From the IMG/VR virus record IMGVR_UViG_3300025917_000038, positions 1-38,558 of that record: DNA of 38,558 nucleotides. One strand, written 5' to 3'. The translations under genes and the position numbers were made by a program. Below, in pieces: positions 1-7,621 of the stretch. Position 1 is the first letter of the stretch. Each line of letters begins with the position of its first letter. Origin of the DNA: a virus. The notes beneath the pieces are model-generated. The model was not told the origin of the DNA and did not search any database. It was given only the letters and a program-made list of their open reading frames with translations.

Positions 1-337
1 TATCGCTGGCGGAACGATTCGCACGAGAACATCGATAAACGCTGGAGGCTTGGTCGTTTCTGGATTTCCAGCAGATATGTATTGGGAAATATCGTTCTCT
101 GTGAGTGCCTTTGATAAATCAACAATCACTTGCACGGCCGACATTAGCGCTCCCGATGGATCAATCGTGGCGTCACTACCGGAACTTGTAGCGCATCCGC
201 TTCCGCTAGTCGGCGGGACTGCCACACTAGAATTACCTGATTTTCGAGTCACTGTGACCGGGACATACGTAGTCCGGCTATACGTAGATTCAGAACTCGC
301 TTGGTCGGCGCGTGTTTTGATTTCAGAATCGCTTTGA
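1..337 (+). CDS. Beta-rich hypothetical protein, N-terminus cut by the window edge
   Basis: The frame is open from base 2 to the stop at 335-337, so the gene almost certainly begins outside the window. A TTG at 50 is the first in-window start, but readable sequence precedes it. The visible 111 residues alternate polar and hydrophobic strands and end in a GTYVVRLYVDSEL stretch. This resembles the second half of the DUF6941-type beta-sandwich proteins (…pG.Y.f.l.vdg…), recalled from memory and not tested. No catalytic motif is seen. It runs toward the 54-residue gene 8 bases downstream. Such genes are more usual in bacterial chromosomes than in phage virion operons, so this end may be host-derived or a moron. 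Confidence 0.6.
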   Translation, partial: IAGGTIRTRTSINAGGLVVSGFPADMYWEISFSVSAFDKSTITCTADISAPDGSIVASLPELVAHPLPLVGGTATLELPDFRVTVTGTYVVRLYVDSELAWSARVLISESL

Positions 338-345
338 GAATTCAT

Positions 346-510
346 ATGGCTAAACAACGTCTCTTTCCAGAACCTGCGGAGTCGAACAAGCGCGACCCAC
401 AGAAACGATTTAACGAAACAGCATCCAGGGTGTTCTCGACGCCAAAATCAGAAGTGGACAGGCGCGAGAAGCAATGGCGCGACCGCAAGAACATCAAATC
501 AACTGCCTAG
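346..510 (+). CDS. Small basic protein, 54 aa
   Basis: The ATG at 346 begins MAKQRLFPEPAESNKRD; the frame is open further up to 301, but that extension would overlap the preceding gene. The protein is highly charged and predicted helical, with a VFSTPKSEVDRREKQW segment. That pattern (a phenylalanine-rich start, then VPKSEIDxRExxW) recurs in short uncharacterised bacterial proteins, some beside toxin or plasmid genes; this is a memory-level match. It follows the upstream gene by 8 bases and converges on the minus-strand HEPN-like gene, overlapping its 3' end by 17 bases. Function unknown. Confidence 0.55.
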   Translation: MAKQRLFPEPAESNKRDPQKRFNETASRVFSTPKSEVDRREKQWRDRKNIKSTA

Positions 511-1456
511 GCGGCAAACCGTCCGCCATCTTATTCATCAAAAGCAGCGTGGCGTCGTGAACGCCATTAGCTAATTCTTCAGTAAATGTGTCCGAAGGAA
601 TGATGAACGCATCAACGTGTGCGACCTTATTGCGCCAGGAATCCTTCACGGCATGAAGCTGAGTCAATATTTCGCGCATGAAGGGAAGATACGGCTGCAA
701 ATGCGCAGGAATGTGCTGATACTCCATCTTCTGCGTCATATTTTCCAATTTTCCGACGACTGAACCGAAATGAGCTTTCACGTCAGAAGATCTTAAGAAA
801 ACCTGCATCTCTAATACGCCGGCCTCAACCACTTTCATTAAGTGGAACACGCTAGCCGTATATCGGTCCAGACCAAAACACTTTCTGGCTTCGTCAATAT
901 CGAACGCACAACAGAATCGCTCGACAACCTTGCCCCAGTCGCCTTGCGATTGTTCGTAGAACTCTGCGTGCGTGTGATCCAATGCGTAAAGCGATACGTT
1001 CTCTAGTTCGTCCCTGAATCGCAGCACTATTTCTTCCAATGTGGATCGGAGAATAGAAGGAACGACTGGCCCCGAATCAAGGCAGCGATTAATGTGCTTG
1101 ATCGTGTAGCGCAATTCCAAGACTTCACAATCGTGGCGCAATTGTCCAAGAGTGTCGTCTACGCCAACGGCCTTACGATCCTTGATCTCGATGGCCTTGA
1201 CTGTGGCTCCCTTACGGACCAGCGTGTTCTCAAAGTCCCGCGCCAGAGCCTGAAGGTAAGCGAGATGGTCAATCGCACTAACGAAACTCTCAGCATTCAC
1301 CTTCAGCATGTCGAATAGGCTCCAGAGCCGACCGGGGATACCCCGCCGAATGGTCGATTCTGGCCTACCGGCAACATGCGTCAAGTCTATTATTGCCCAA
1401 AATGAGGACATCGTTTTGTGACCTTGGCCCATACAAATCAATCCAGGCGCAGCCAT
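494..1456 (-). CDS. HEPN-like protein of an XRE-linked pair, 320 aa
   Basis: The protein is largely alpha-helical. Near the C-terminus it carries W274-R275-NKVA-H280, an R-x4-H motif like the catalytic motif of HEPN ribonucleases. It is preceded by a helical block (RYTASVFHLMKVVEAGV, about 198-214) of the kind seen in HEPN proteins. Its ATG shares one base with the stop of the XRE gene (TGATG), so the two are translationally coupled. A regulator plus HEPN effector is the layout of toxin-antitoxin and abortive-infection modules, so a growth-arresting or anti-phage RNase role is inferred. The N-terminal 150 residues match nothing I recognise. A later start at Met9 or Met16 is possible. Confidence 0.72.
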   Translation of the reverse strand: MAAPGLICMGQGHKTMSSFWAIIDLTHVAGRPESTIRRGIPGRLWSLFDMLKVNAESFVSAIDHLAYLQALARDFENTLVRKGATVKAIEIKDRKAVGVDDTLGQLRHDCEVLELRYTIKHINRCLDSGPVVPSILRSTLEEIVLRFRDELENVSLYALDHTHAEFYEQSQGDWGKVVERFCCAFDIDEARKCFGLDRYTASVFHLMKVVEAGVLEMQVFLRSSDVKAHFGSVVGKLENMTQKMEYQHIPAHLQPYLPFMREILTQLHAVKDSWRNKVAHVDAFIIPSDTFTEELANGVHDATLLLMNKMADGLPPRQLI

Positions 1457-1677
1457 CAGGGCTCACTCCGTTCCTCAAACACCAAGCCCGCCACGCTCAA
1501 CAACGCCGTCATCTTGAGCGCGTCCCCGAGTTTGGTCATGGTCGCGATCCGTGGCTGTTTGTTGCGGCCGTTCTCCAATGCGCTGAGATCGGATTGCTGC
1601 ATATCCGCGAGCTCTGCGAGCTTCGATTGGGTGAGCCCTCTTAAATCGCGGGCTTGCTTGAGAGTTAAACGCGGCAT
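1456..1677 (-). CDS. XRE/Cro-type helix-turn-helix regulator, 73 aa
   Basis: The sequence from MPRLTLKQARDLRG through LTQSKLAELADMQQSDLSAL to ENGRNKQPRIATMTKLGDAL is a textbook XRE DNA-binding domain. It contains the LTQxxLA and QSDLSxLENGR signatures and little else. The ATG at 1677 is preferred; a GTG at 1683 would add two residues. The predicted transcription start from the promoter at 1684-1712 falls at or within a base of this ATG, so the message may be leaderless. It is coupled by TGATG to the HEPN-like gene and probably represses the pair. It could instead be a phage repressor acting elsewhere in the genome. Confidence 0.88.
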   Translation of the reverse strand: MPRLTLKQARDLRGLTQSKLAELADMQQSDLSALENGRNKQPRIATMTKLGDALKMTALLSVAGLVFEERSEP

Positions 1678-1683
1678 ACGCAC

Positions 1684-1712
1684 AATGTAGGCGTATCCAC
1701 ACTAGTTGTCAA
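1684..1712 (-). promoter_or_regulatory. Sigma70-type promoter for the XRE/HEPN pair
   Basis: On the minus strand a perfect TTGACA (1707-1712) is followed by exactly 17 bases and TACATT (1684-1689, 4 of 6 to TATAAT). Seven bases after the -10 lies the A of the XRE ATG (1677). The spacer contains ACTAGT directly after the -35, a possible operator half-site. Strength and leaderless use are inferred. Confidence 0.7.
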
Positions 1713-1750
1713 GGTCTATGTTTCGGCCTGATTCGGCCAAGGCAGGGAGA

Positions 1751-1787
1751 GGCCCGAACCACGCCCCAGGATAGGGTGATTCGGGCC
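1751..1787. terminator. Inverted repeat downstream of the late operon
   Basis: GGCCCGAA (1751-1758) and TTCGGGCC (1780-1787) form a perfect 8-bp stem around a 21-base loop that can pair further (CCC with GGG). It lies just past the last minus-strand late gene and before the XRE pair. No T-run follows on either strand, so it is not a canonical intrinsic terminator. It could be a transcription end, a processing site or a protein site. A TTCGGCC direct repeat sits beside it at about 1720-1737. Confidence 0.45.
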
Positions 1788-1811
1788 AGAAACAGGGGTA
1801 GGCGCGACGAT

Positions 1812-2120
1812 CTAGGGAGTTGCCGGGGTGTGCTTCGCCGCCGTCGCCTGGAGCGCCGTCTTGATTTCGACCAGCTTCGCCTTTACGGCGTCGGCTTCGG
1901 CCGGTGAGAGGCCGCCCGCGACCTGGGCGAGCAAGTCGTCCACGTCTGCGGCTAGTTCGTTCGTCGTGGTGTTGATTTCGACCAGTTCGGCTTGCAGTTC
2001 GTCGACTTTTGCCATGATCTGTGCTCCTTGTCGGTTGAGGGAACGAAGTAGGGTGAGGATTTGATCCAAGCGTGGATCAGGTTGCAGCGGGTCGAAGTGA
2101 TGATAGATGTCGATACGCAT
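1812..2120 (-). CDS. Small coiled-coil phage protein, 102 aa
   Basis: From MRIDIYHHFDP the protein starts with a short His-rich strand, then a long amphipathic helix (about 40-85) with heptad-like leucines and valines, then an Ala/Thr/Pro tail. Short proteins of this build (a HHxFDP start plus a helical heptad region) recur at the end of phage late operons; their role is unknown. A TTG at 2129 would overlap the previous stop (TTGA), but the ATG at 2120 is a better start codon. It is the last gene of the minus-strand late operon. It could be a minor virion protein or a lysis accessory. Confidence 0.65.
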   Translation of the reverse strand: MRIDIYHHFDPLQPDPRLDQILTLLRSLNRQGAQIMAKVDELQAELVEINTTTNELAADVDDLLAQVAGGLSPAEADAVKAKLVEIKTALQATAAKHTPATP

Positions 2121-2125
2121 GGGGC

Positions 2126-2332
2126 TCAATGCCTCGGTGGCCGCGGGATCGCACGACGCTCTGTGTATGGGCGCCGTGTTCCGCCGCTGATGGCGTCCAG
2201 ATCTCGATCTAATTCTTGAAGCCGAAACTCGTGGTCCTCGACAATGTGCTTCATGTAATCCAAGTCTGGATCGCGGCGCGATTCTCGGTCAGAGTCTTTA
2301 GATGGCAAGCCGAACCATTTCCGCCAATTCAT
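2126..2332 (-). CDS. Hypothetical protein with charged helical core, 68 aa
   Basis: The ATG at 2332 (MNWRKWFGLPSKD) overlaps the preceding stop as ATGA, which fixes the start despite a longer open frame upstream. A Trp-rich amphipathic N-terminus is followed by an acidic/basic helix (MKHIVEDHEFRLQELDRDLD) and a basic, proline-containing tail. It sits between two putative membrane proteins and the coiled-coil gene. In many phages this position holds lysis or spanin-type accessories, but no transmembrane segment or lipobox is present here. Function unknown. Confidence 0.6.
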   Translation of the reverse strand: MNWRKWFGLPSKDSDRESRRDPDLDYMKHIVEDHEFRLQELDRDLDAISGGTRRPYTERRAIPRPPRH

Positions 2333-2556
2333 CGCTGTGTCTCCACTACGCGCGAGACGGTTTCGACGGCACGCCCCACGCTCCCAGTTTGCCGCATCGA
2401 GATATTTTTCCATTCGACTTTCTCAATCCGACATTCCTCGTAAATCCAGCCCAATACCCACCACTTACGGACAAGTCCCACGACAAAGACGCCGAGAAAG
2501 ACTGCCCCCGTTCCACCACTCGCGCGCAACCACTCGGCCCACTGGAGATCCGTCAC
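2329..2556 (-). CDS. Single-span membrane protein, 75 aa
   Basis: The chosen start is GTG 2556 (MTDLQWAEWLRASGG). Residues 16-32 (GAVFLGVFVVGLVRKWW) form one hydrophobic segment ending in K/W residues typical of a membrane boundary. A soluble helical tail of about 40 residues follows. Its length, single span and place beside another small membrane protein fit a holin, pinholin or spanin-like component, but no family signature is visible. Its stop overlaps the next start (ATGA). Confidence 0.6.
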   Translation of the reverse strand: MTDLQWAEWLRASGGTGAVFLGVFVVGLVRKWWVLGWIYEECRIEKVEWKNISMRQTGSVGRAVETVSRVVETQR

Positions 2557-2589
2557 GTCGAAACACTCGCATGCGACACGTCCGTCTAA

Positions 2590-2778
2590 CTACGCCGGCG
2601 GAAACGGCGGCCCCTTAAGCACGTAGAAGAGTGCCAGTCCGGCAATCGCCACGCGGAGGATCAACATCAGATCCGCCGAGACCGGAAAACCGATGATCCG
2701 CAACAGCGGCGGGAGAATCGCGTAGAACAGAATCACGGCAATCACGGCTAGCACGCACCGCCACAACATTCCGCTCAT
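2590..2778 (-). CDS. Two-span membrane protein, holin candidate, 62 aa
   Basis: Residues 4-29 and 35-54 are two strongly hydrophobic segments joined by a short GFPVS turn, with a tail of KGPPFPPA. Small two-span proteins in late operons are often holins (class II: about 60-90 residues, two spans). The charged C-terminal tail common in holins is almost absent here, so the assignment is tentative. It follows the 327-residue protein after 10 bases, where AGGAG lies upstream of the ATG. Confidence 0.62.
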   Translation of the reverse strand: MSGMLWRCVLAVIAVILFYAILPPLLRIIGFPVSADLMLILRVAIAGLALFYVLKGPPFPPA

Positions 2779-2788
2779 AGGAGTCCTT

Positions 2789-3772
2789 TCATCGCGTCAT
2801 CCGTCCCGCTTGGTTGGCTTGTTGCACGATTGCTTCTACTTCTTCATCCGTGGGAAGCGCTTTCCATGCCGCCGGCATACTGCGCCGGAGCTTGATCAGT
2901 TCCATCGCCTCATCGGCCGTCACGCCACGCTTCATCAGGCGAAAGCCGAGCGCTGTTTCTGTCGCGTTCAGCTTAATCCGATTCGCCGATTCGGCTGGTG
3001 CTTTCAGAAACGCTTTAAATTCCTCTTTGACGGCATCAGGCGATGGCTTTAAGGGACTTACTGATGATTGCGCGGCCATCTTCGCCTGATGCTCAGCCCT
3101 GAGCTTGCGCGTGAGTTCCAACGGCGACAGTTGCGGCTCGGTCGGCTTCGGAAAGCCCATCGGCGTCGTTTCTGCCGCAGTCGTGGCTTCTGCCTCAATC
3201 GCTGGTGCTGCCTCTTTCGCAGCTCCACCGCGCCTGTATCCGCCGACCAGCACAGCGCCAGCGGTGGCGAGCGGTTCAGGCACTCCGATCGCTTTGAGTC
3301 CCTGATGCGCGAGTTCGTATTTGATGATTGGTGCGACTTGCCCTGCCGCTGCGGCCGCGCCAGCTGCCACACGGCCTGCCGCATTCAATCCTGGAGCGAC
3401 AACAGCACGCCCGACCGATCCAGCACCAATCGCGGCAAGTTCTGGCGGCACACCGAGCACTTGGTTATCAACTCGGTCGCCCTCCTTGACGCCGCTTACT
3501 GGATGCCACACCTTACCCGCTATGCCGCGATCTTCCCAGTAACCGGCCGATGGTTCAACTTTGGATGGTTCATCAGGTTTAGACGGCGCCGCTTCAGAAG
3601 ACTTCAGATCCCATAGATCCGCCTTCAGTTCTTTCGGCAGATCCAGAGTCTTTAGCCGCGAATCTAAATCCTCCGTATTTTTGGCGGCATGATACAGATC
3701 CCACAAGCCAGCCTTTTGAGCCTTCGACAGTCCTGTCCTGTCAAGAAAAGTCTGGAGAGGATCGTCAGCCAT
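2789..3772 (-). CDS. Putative internal virion / DNA-ejection protein, 327 aa
   Basis: The N-terminus (MADDPLQTFLDRTGLSKAQK) carries two helical repeats with a shared WDL motif (about 23-25 and 53-55). An Ala/Gly-rich hydrophobic centre (about 105-180), a proline-rich linker and a helical C-terminus follow. No enzymatic motif is seen. The gene follows the other ejection-type genes downstream of the tail hub, the slot of gp7/gp20/gp16 in P22, so a role inside the virion or in the DNA conduit is inferred from position and composition. Its start overlaps the previous stop by one base. Confidence 0.55.
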   Translation of the reverse strand: MADDPLQTFLDRTGLSKAQKAGLWDLYHAAKNTEDLDSRLKTLDLPKELKADLWDLKSSEAAPSKPDEPSKVEPSAGYWEDRGIAGKVWHPVSGVKEGDRVDNQVLGVPPELAAIGAGSVGRAVVAPGLNAAGRVAAGAAAAAGQVAPIIKYELAHQGLKAIGVPEPLATAGAVLVGGYRRGGAAKEAAPAIEAEATTAAETTPMGFPKPTEPQLSPLELTRKLRAEHQAKMAAQSSVSPLKPSPDAVKEEFKAFLKAPAESANRIKLNATETALGFRLMKRGVTADEAMELIKLRRSMPAAWKALPTDEEVEAIVQQANQAGRMTR

Positions 3773-5088
3773 TAGCGATAGGGATTCTTAGTCGCTTCTT
3801 TAGCGGCTGACTTTTGGCGGTAGCCCTGCACGAGCACATCCCCTTCGTCTCCATAGAACTCGCGCAACGCAGCAGCTCCAGCCTCAGCCCCAAGCGATGC
3901 GAGCAATTGGGCGCGCGCACGTCGCTTCTGCGCCAGCGTGGCGGCGTTGTCTCCAGGTTCAGCAAAATACGTCTTCCGGTCGTTCTCGTATTCGCTGTCC
4001 TTGATCGTCGCGCCTGAGTCCTTACGCAACCGTGCTTCCGTGAAAGCCCGCTGCGCTTGGTTGTATTTTTGGCCGATGTCGCTCTGTGCCCAGTTCGGCG
4101 CGTGTTTCATCCATTCCGTGCCGACAAACCCCATCTTCGATACTTCATCCTCGATCGGATTGATATCTTCGTCGGCTTGCCTCGCACGATTAAAGAATCC
4201 GAGCGCCCGCCGCTGTTGGCCGGTTGGCGGCTTGTCTGCGCCTTGAGGTTTCGCCGCTTCTCTAGCCTCACGCTGACGCGCCACGCCGAGATTGCCGGCC
4301 GCTATGGCTTCGTTCGCTCGATGGCTCCGCGCGGCCTCTGCCTGCGCCGCAGCCTGTGCCGCCCGCGCCGCTTCGGCTCGTGCATTCTCGGCTGCAATAC
4401 GCGCCGCGTCGGTAGGCTGGATCGGTTTCGTGCCTGCCTCTTCCTGCTGACGGATGCGTGTTTGTGCCTCCGTAGACGCAATATCGGCCTTTGATTTCGC
4501 GGCTTCTTCGTCGGCTTTACGCTGCGCTTCGGATCGCCCAATCAGCGCGTCCGTGATGAACTTTACGTGATCCGGCGTCGGGTTTTCATGTAGGGCTTTC
4601 TCGAATAAATCGAGTTCTTGCATCCGCTGCGGATCGTCCTTATACATCCCCTTCAGCGTTGAAATGGTGCCCTGCGCGAACCGCGGATCATAGCCGTGCT
4701 CTCGGACGACTGACAACGCCCGCGCGATCGTATCTTCTGAGGCTTTACGCGCGTCCTCTAGTGCCTTCGTTCGCTTCGCGTTCGACTCGCCTATCTCGGC
4801 GAATTGCTTACGGATCGTCGGCTGTAAATGTCCAGGCAATCGCGACAGGACTGATTCACTGTCACCGCTCGCGAATGCTTCATCGATGGCCTTCAGATCG
4901 GCGACCTTCTGTTGCGAGGATTGCAACGCCAGTTGTTGCTGCTCCATCTGCATCCGCTGTTGCGCGGCGCGCGCCCGTCGCTCCGGTATTGACGCGACCA
5001 TTTGCGCCATATTCGCGAGCGTGCCGAGCCACTCATCACCCCGCGATGGGCTGCGTGTGCCAGTCAGGATATCGAGCGGATCAGCCAC
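3772..5088 (-). CDS. Putative coiled-coil internal virion protein, 438 aa
   Basis: After a short N-terminus (MADPLDILTGTRSPSRGDEW) the protein is dominated by Gln/Ala/Glu/Arg-rich helices. Strong coiled-coil character runs through about 35-70 (QQRMQMEQQQLALQ) and again through about 190-280 with AEAARAAQAAAQAEAAR-type repeats. A structured region (about 100-180) and a globular C-terminus (SLGAEAGAAALREFYGDEG) complete it. Large alanine-rich helical proteins downstream of the tail hub are typical of phage ejection proteins, and that is the inferred role. No transglycosylase or peptidase motif is visible. Confidence 0.58.
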   Translation of the reverse strand: MADPLDILTGTRSPSRGDEWLGTLANMAQMVASIPERRARAAQQRMQMEQQQLALQSSQQKVADLKAIDEAFASGDSESVLSRLPGHLQPTIRKQFAEIGESNAKRTKALEDARKASEDTIARALSVVREHGYDPRFAQGTISTLKGMYKDDPQRMQELDLFEKALHENPTPDHVKFITDALIGRSEAQRKADEEAAKSKADIASTEAQTRIRQQEEAGTKPIQPTDAARIAAENARAEAARAAQAAAQAEAARSHRANEAIAAGNLGVARQREAREAAKPQGADKPPTGQQRRALGFFNRARQADEDINPIEDEVSKMGFVGTEWMKHAPNWAQSDIGQKYNQAQRAFTEARLRKDSGATIKDSEYENDRKTYFAEPGDNAATLAQKRRARAQLLASLGAEAGAAALREFYGDEGDVLVQGYRQKSAAKEATKNPYR

Positions 5089-5447
5089 TAGCCGATGCCT
5101 TCCTCATCCCACGGTATTTGATACCAGTCGTTGCGCGTCATGGGTCCGGCGAATGTCGAATAGCCTAAACCGGCCGGCACGCGACCGGGCGACGTGCCGA
5201 CGTTTCCGCCGCCCGTTAAATCCGTCGTCTTTCCACCGCCGAACATGGCTTTCGCCGCTGGACCCGTGCCAACGCCTCCCGTGTAATAGGTGATAGCCGC
5301 GAGCGCCAGCCCTTTCAGTGTGTTTTTCAACAGTCGATGTTTCGCTTGGCGCTGCTCCTCTTCGGCGGCGATGCGCTCGCGGCCTTCCTGGGCTTTGATG
5401 TCGCCTTCGCGGAGCATGAGAGCGGTGATGTCTTCGATGAGGCTCAT
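5088..5447 (-). CDS. Phage structural-operon protein, 119 aa
   Basis: A charged helix (about 13-44) leads into a short hydrophobic stretch (GLALAAITYYTGGVG), a Gly/Thr-rich linker and an ordered tail (YSTFAGPMTRNDWYQIPWDEEG). The hydrophobic stretch could insert in a membrane during DNA ejection, but it is short. The gene lies between the PGYQF protein and the coiled-coil protein and shares one base with the latter. No family recognised. Confidence 0.55.
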   Translation of the reverse strand: MSLIEDITALMLREGDIKAQEGRERIAAEEEQRQAKHRLLKNTLKGLALAAITYYTGGVGTGPAAKAMFGGGKTTDLTGGGNVGTSPGRVPAGLGYSTFAGPMTRNDWYQIPWDEEGIG

Positions 5448-5457
5448 GGGCTAATCC

Positions 5458-5775
5458 TTAGTAGGGCGCCACGGCGGTGCGCTGGCCGAGATCCGCGAGA
5501 CTCAAAAACCGATTGACCATGTTGCCGTAGTTCTGATCCGCGATGCCCGTTCCGTAGCGCGTCAACGCGCGCAAGGTTCCGCCCGTGAGCAACGTGCCGC
5601 GCGCCGCGGCGCTCGTCTGCACGGCGCGTTGTCCTTCAGTGAACGCGAACTGATACCCCGGAATGGAGCGCAAGAAAAACTCCATCGGATTTGTGCCAGC
5701 CGGGACGCCGTTCAAGCCATTCTGAAGTCCGCCCGAGCCGGAGGTCACATCAAGTTGCGAATTGTAATCTGGCAT
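5458..5775 (-). CDS. DNA-ejection/transfer-type protein, C-terminal half, 105 aa
   Basis: The segment from IPGYQFAFTEGQRAVQTSAA through ALTRYGTGIADQNYGNMVNR to LADLGQRTA matches the pattern GYQF…EGQRAL…SAAARG…KALxRYG…NR…LAGLGQ. That pattern is the C-terminal half of a widespread podovirus protein, often labelled DNA transfer or injection protein. There it normally sits in the same polypeptide as an N-terminal part like the next gene upstream. Here it is a separate 105-residue product with its own ATG, 3 bases after the previous stop. It is probably a virion component acting with its N-terminal partner. Confidence 0.7.
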   Translation of the reverse strand: MPDYNSQLDVTSGSGGLQNGLNGVPAGTNPMEFFLRSIPGYQFAFTEGQRAVQTSAAARGTLLTGGTLRALTRYGTGIADQNYGNMVNRFLSLADLGQRTAVAPY

Positions 5776-5778
5776 GAC

Positions 5779-6492
5779 TTAGCCCTGCGTGTAGCCCATA
5801 TTGAGATACCACGACAGCAGACTCGCCGGGATGGTGAGTCGTTGCCCATTTCTCGTGACGGTGACGGTATCGGTTGATGCCGTGCCGGATCGAGTGACCG
5901 GATCGGTCGGCACTAATGGCGGAAGTCCGGTCGTATCGGTGGATTCATCCGGCGGGGGCGCTTCACCACGTCTCCATGGTTCATCGGCTGGCACTTCCCA
6001 TCGTCCTGTTTGTTCGTTCCAAATAGGACGAGTTCCAGGCACGGGATCTTCAAATCCCACATCTCCGGCGTGATACAGTGGGGGCACCAAGCCGGGGTAT
6101 TTCGGCCCGAACATATCACCCGCGCCAGTGCCCGCGCCTCCGCTTGTTCCGCCGCCGCCTCCACTTCCACCTGTCCCGCCGCCCGCGCCGCCACCACTAC
6201 TCCCGCCAGCACCCGCGAGACCCAAGAGCGTGCCGCCGCCGCCCGTTCCGCCCCCACCGCCGCCTCCGATCCCGCCGATCCCGCCCCCACCTTGCACTAG
6301 TCCTTCGCCGAGTCCAAGCAACTGCATCAGAGCCGTCGTCGCGCTCGCGCCAGCTCGCAGGTAGGGTGCTCGATTGGTGCGAGCTTCACCGTATTGCTCG
6401 CGCGCGAACGCCAGCGCATTCGCTGCCGCTTGCGCTTGGGCTTCCGTGGCCGCTTGAGACGCTGCGATTTGAGCTTGCGCGCCTGAACTCAT
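5779..6492 (-). CDS. Glycine-rich virion protein, N-terminal half of a split ejection-type protein, 237 aa
   Basis: Residues 1-65 (AQAQIAASQAATEAQAQAAA, then FAREQYGEARTNRAPYLRAG and ALMQLLGLGEG) match the N-terminus of podovirus transfer/injection proteins. Residues 66-127 are almost pure Gly/Ser/Thr repeats. The rest is Pro/Thr-rich and ends in ASLLSWYLNMGYTQG. The proline-rich reading of the opposite strand at about 6128-6364 is only a shadow of these glycine codons. The protein and the PGYQF gene together look like one ancestral protein cut in two around a low-complexity insert. Confidence 0.65.
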   Translation of the reverse strand: MSSGAQAQIAASQAATEAQAQAAANALAFAREQYGEARTNRAPYLRAGASATTALMQLLGLGEGLVQGGGGIGGIGGGGGGGTGGGGTLLGLAGAGGSSGGGAGGGTGGSGGGGGTSGGAGTGAGDMFGPKYPGLVPPLYHAGDVGFEDPVPGTRPIWNEQTGRWEVPADEPWRRGEAPPPDESTDTTGLPPLVPTDPVTRSGTASTDTVTVTRNGQRLTIPASLLSWYLNMGYTQG

Positions 6493-6923
6493 GCCAGATC
6501 CTTTTGATACATCATCTCAACCGGCCGATAGTTCAATCGCTCACAGAGGGACCGGAAATTCGGCGATGGCGCTAGTAATTGTAACGCAGCTAAGCCGTTG
6601 GCCTTGCCCCATTCTTCGGCTTTTTGTATGAGTTTCAGGCCCGATCCGTTCCGGGCCAGCGGCTGCACCCATAACCACCACTGAATACCGAGCGGCTTCC
6701 CTGTAAACATGTGCGTCGTGCAGATGATGCCGATCACGCCCCGCACAATCTCGCCATCGCAGAGCAGCCAGCCTTTCGCATTCGTGGCCCCGAGAAACCA
6801 GTCGGTGGAGGCTTCAATCCGGGCCATGTCGGGCGTCTCATTATGAAACGGCGCATCCGACCATGACTCGAGCGCCAGCGCCATGATCGCGTCTTTGTCC
6901 GATGGGGCAATCTCGCGGACCAT
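6489..6923 (-). CDS. GNAT-family N-acetyltransferase, 144 aa
   Basis: MVREIAPSDKDAIMALALES, a central beta region ending IQWWLWVQPLARNGSGLKLI (strand 4 to helix 3, with the acetyl-CoA loop R-N-G-S-G-L in place of the usual RxxGxG), and C-terminal …LLAPSPNFRSLCERLNYRPVE follow the GNAT fold order. Phage GNATs in tail operons are common; their substrates are largely unknown. Start ATG 6923 overlaps the previous stop as TGATG; a GTG one codon earlier is possible. Its stop overlaps the glycine-rich gene start. It may modify a virion or host protein, which cannot be told from sequence. Confidence 0.8.
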   Translation of the reverse strand: MVREIAPSDKDAIMALALESWSDAPFHNETPDMARIEASTDWFLGATNAKGWLLCDGEIVRGVIGIICTTHMFTGKPLGIQWWLWVQPLARNGSGLKLIQKAEEWGKANGLAALQLLAPSPNFRSLCERLNYRPVEMMYQKDLA

Positions 6924-7621
6924 CACACCGATAACCCATAGACGCGAATCGTGCCGCTCGTGATATTCCCAGTTGACATCAGAAACTGAATACCTGTCAC
7001 GGCCGTCGTGCTGTCATAGACACCCATCGGTAAATCTTCCTCGAACCCTCCGGCAGCTGTCTGCTCGAAGAATAGTTGCCCGTTGACCATCTTGCATTGC
7101 GCCGTGCTCTGCGGATTATATAACCGCACTTGTCCCACGACTCCATAGAGCACGTCATCGTCAACGGCGTCGGTCAGAATGATCTTCGTAGCACCAGCCG
7201 CTGCCGCGACGGCCGTCGCTCCGGCCATGCGCCAATAGCGATACGAATAGTTAGCGCCCGTATCGAACGTCGGACCAGCCCCTGTGCCCATCCGCATCCA
7301 CAACAACGCGCCGTCCGACGCGGGCCGCAGGTTCACGAAGTCAAATACGTAGGTCGTATATGAAGCAGAGATGAACGCCGTGAAATCGAGCGTAGCGGAA
7401 GCGCTCGCCGTGTGTTGTTCAAGTGGTCCGACAAGTCCAGGCGTCGCCGACGACGATCCGGATGTTTGATGCCATCCAGTCGTATATGACCATTCAGCAT
7501 CCGTATCAGTCGAATACCACTTATAGAGCTGTTGCACGCCAGAGGCTGGAGACGGGGTAAACGCGAGTCTCTGCGCATCCGTTCCATAGTGAATAATGAC
7601 GGGTAGTGCGGTATCGCTCAT
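6923..7621 (-). CDS. Putative tail/virion beta-protein, 232 aa
   Basis: A beta-rich protein with no signal peptide or membrane segment. It starts MSDTALPVIIHYGTDAQRLA, has a Ser/Thr-rich linker around 45-75, then a jelly-roll-like run of short strands (TTYVFDFVNLRP, GALLWMRMG, GNITSGTIRVYGL at the end). That pattern is typical of phage receptor-binding or decoration domains. It is coupled to its neighbours by 4-base (ATGG) and TGATG overlaps inside the tail gene block. Exact role unknown. Confidence 0.62.
   Translation of the reverse strand: MSDTALPVIIHYGTDAQRLAFTPSPASGVQQLYKWYSTDTDAEWSYTTGWHQTSGSSSATPGLVGPLEQHTASASATLDFTAFISASYTTYVFDFVNLRPASDGALLWMRMGTGAGPTFDTGANYSYRYWRMAGATAVAAAAGATKIILTDAVDDDVLYGVVGQVRLYNPQSTAQCKMVNGQLFFEQTAAGGFEEDLPMGVYDSTTAVTGIQFLMSTGNITSGTIRVYGLSV

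Noticed and set aside
6128-6364. Proline-rich plus-strand ORF
   Set aside because: It is the complement of the glycine-repeat codons of the virion protein coded on the minus strand.
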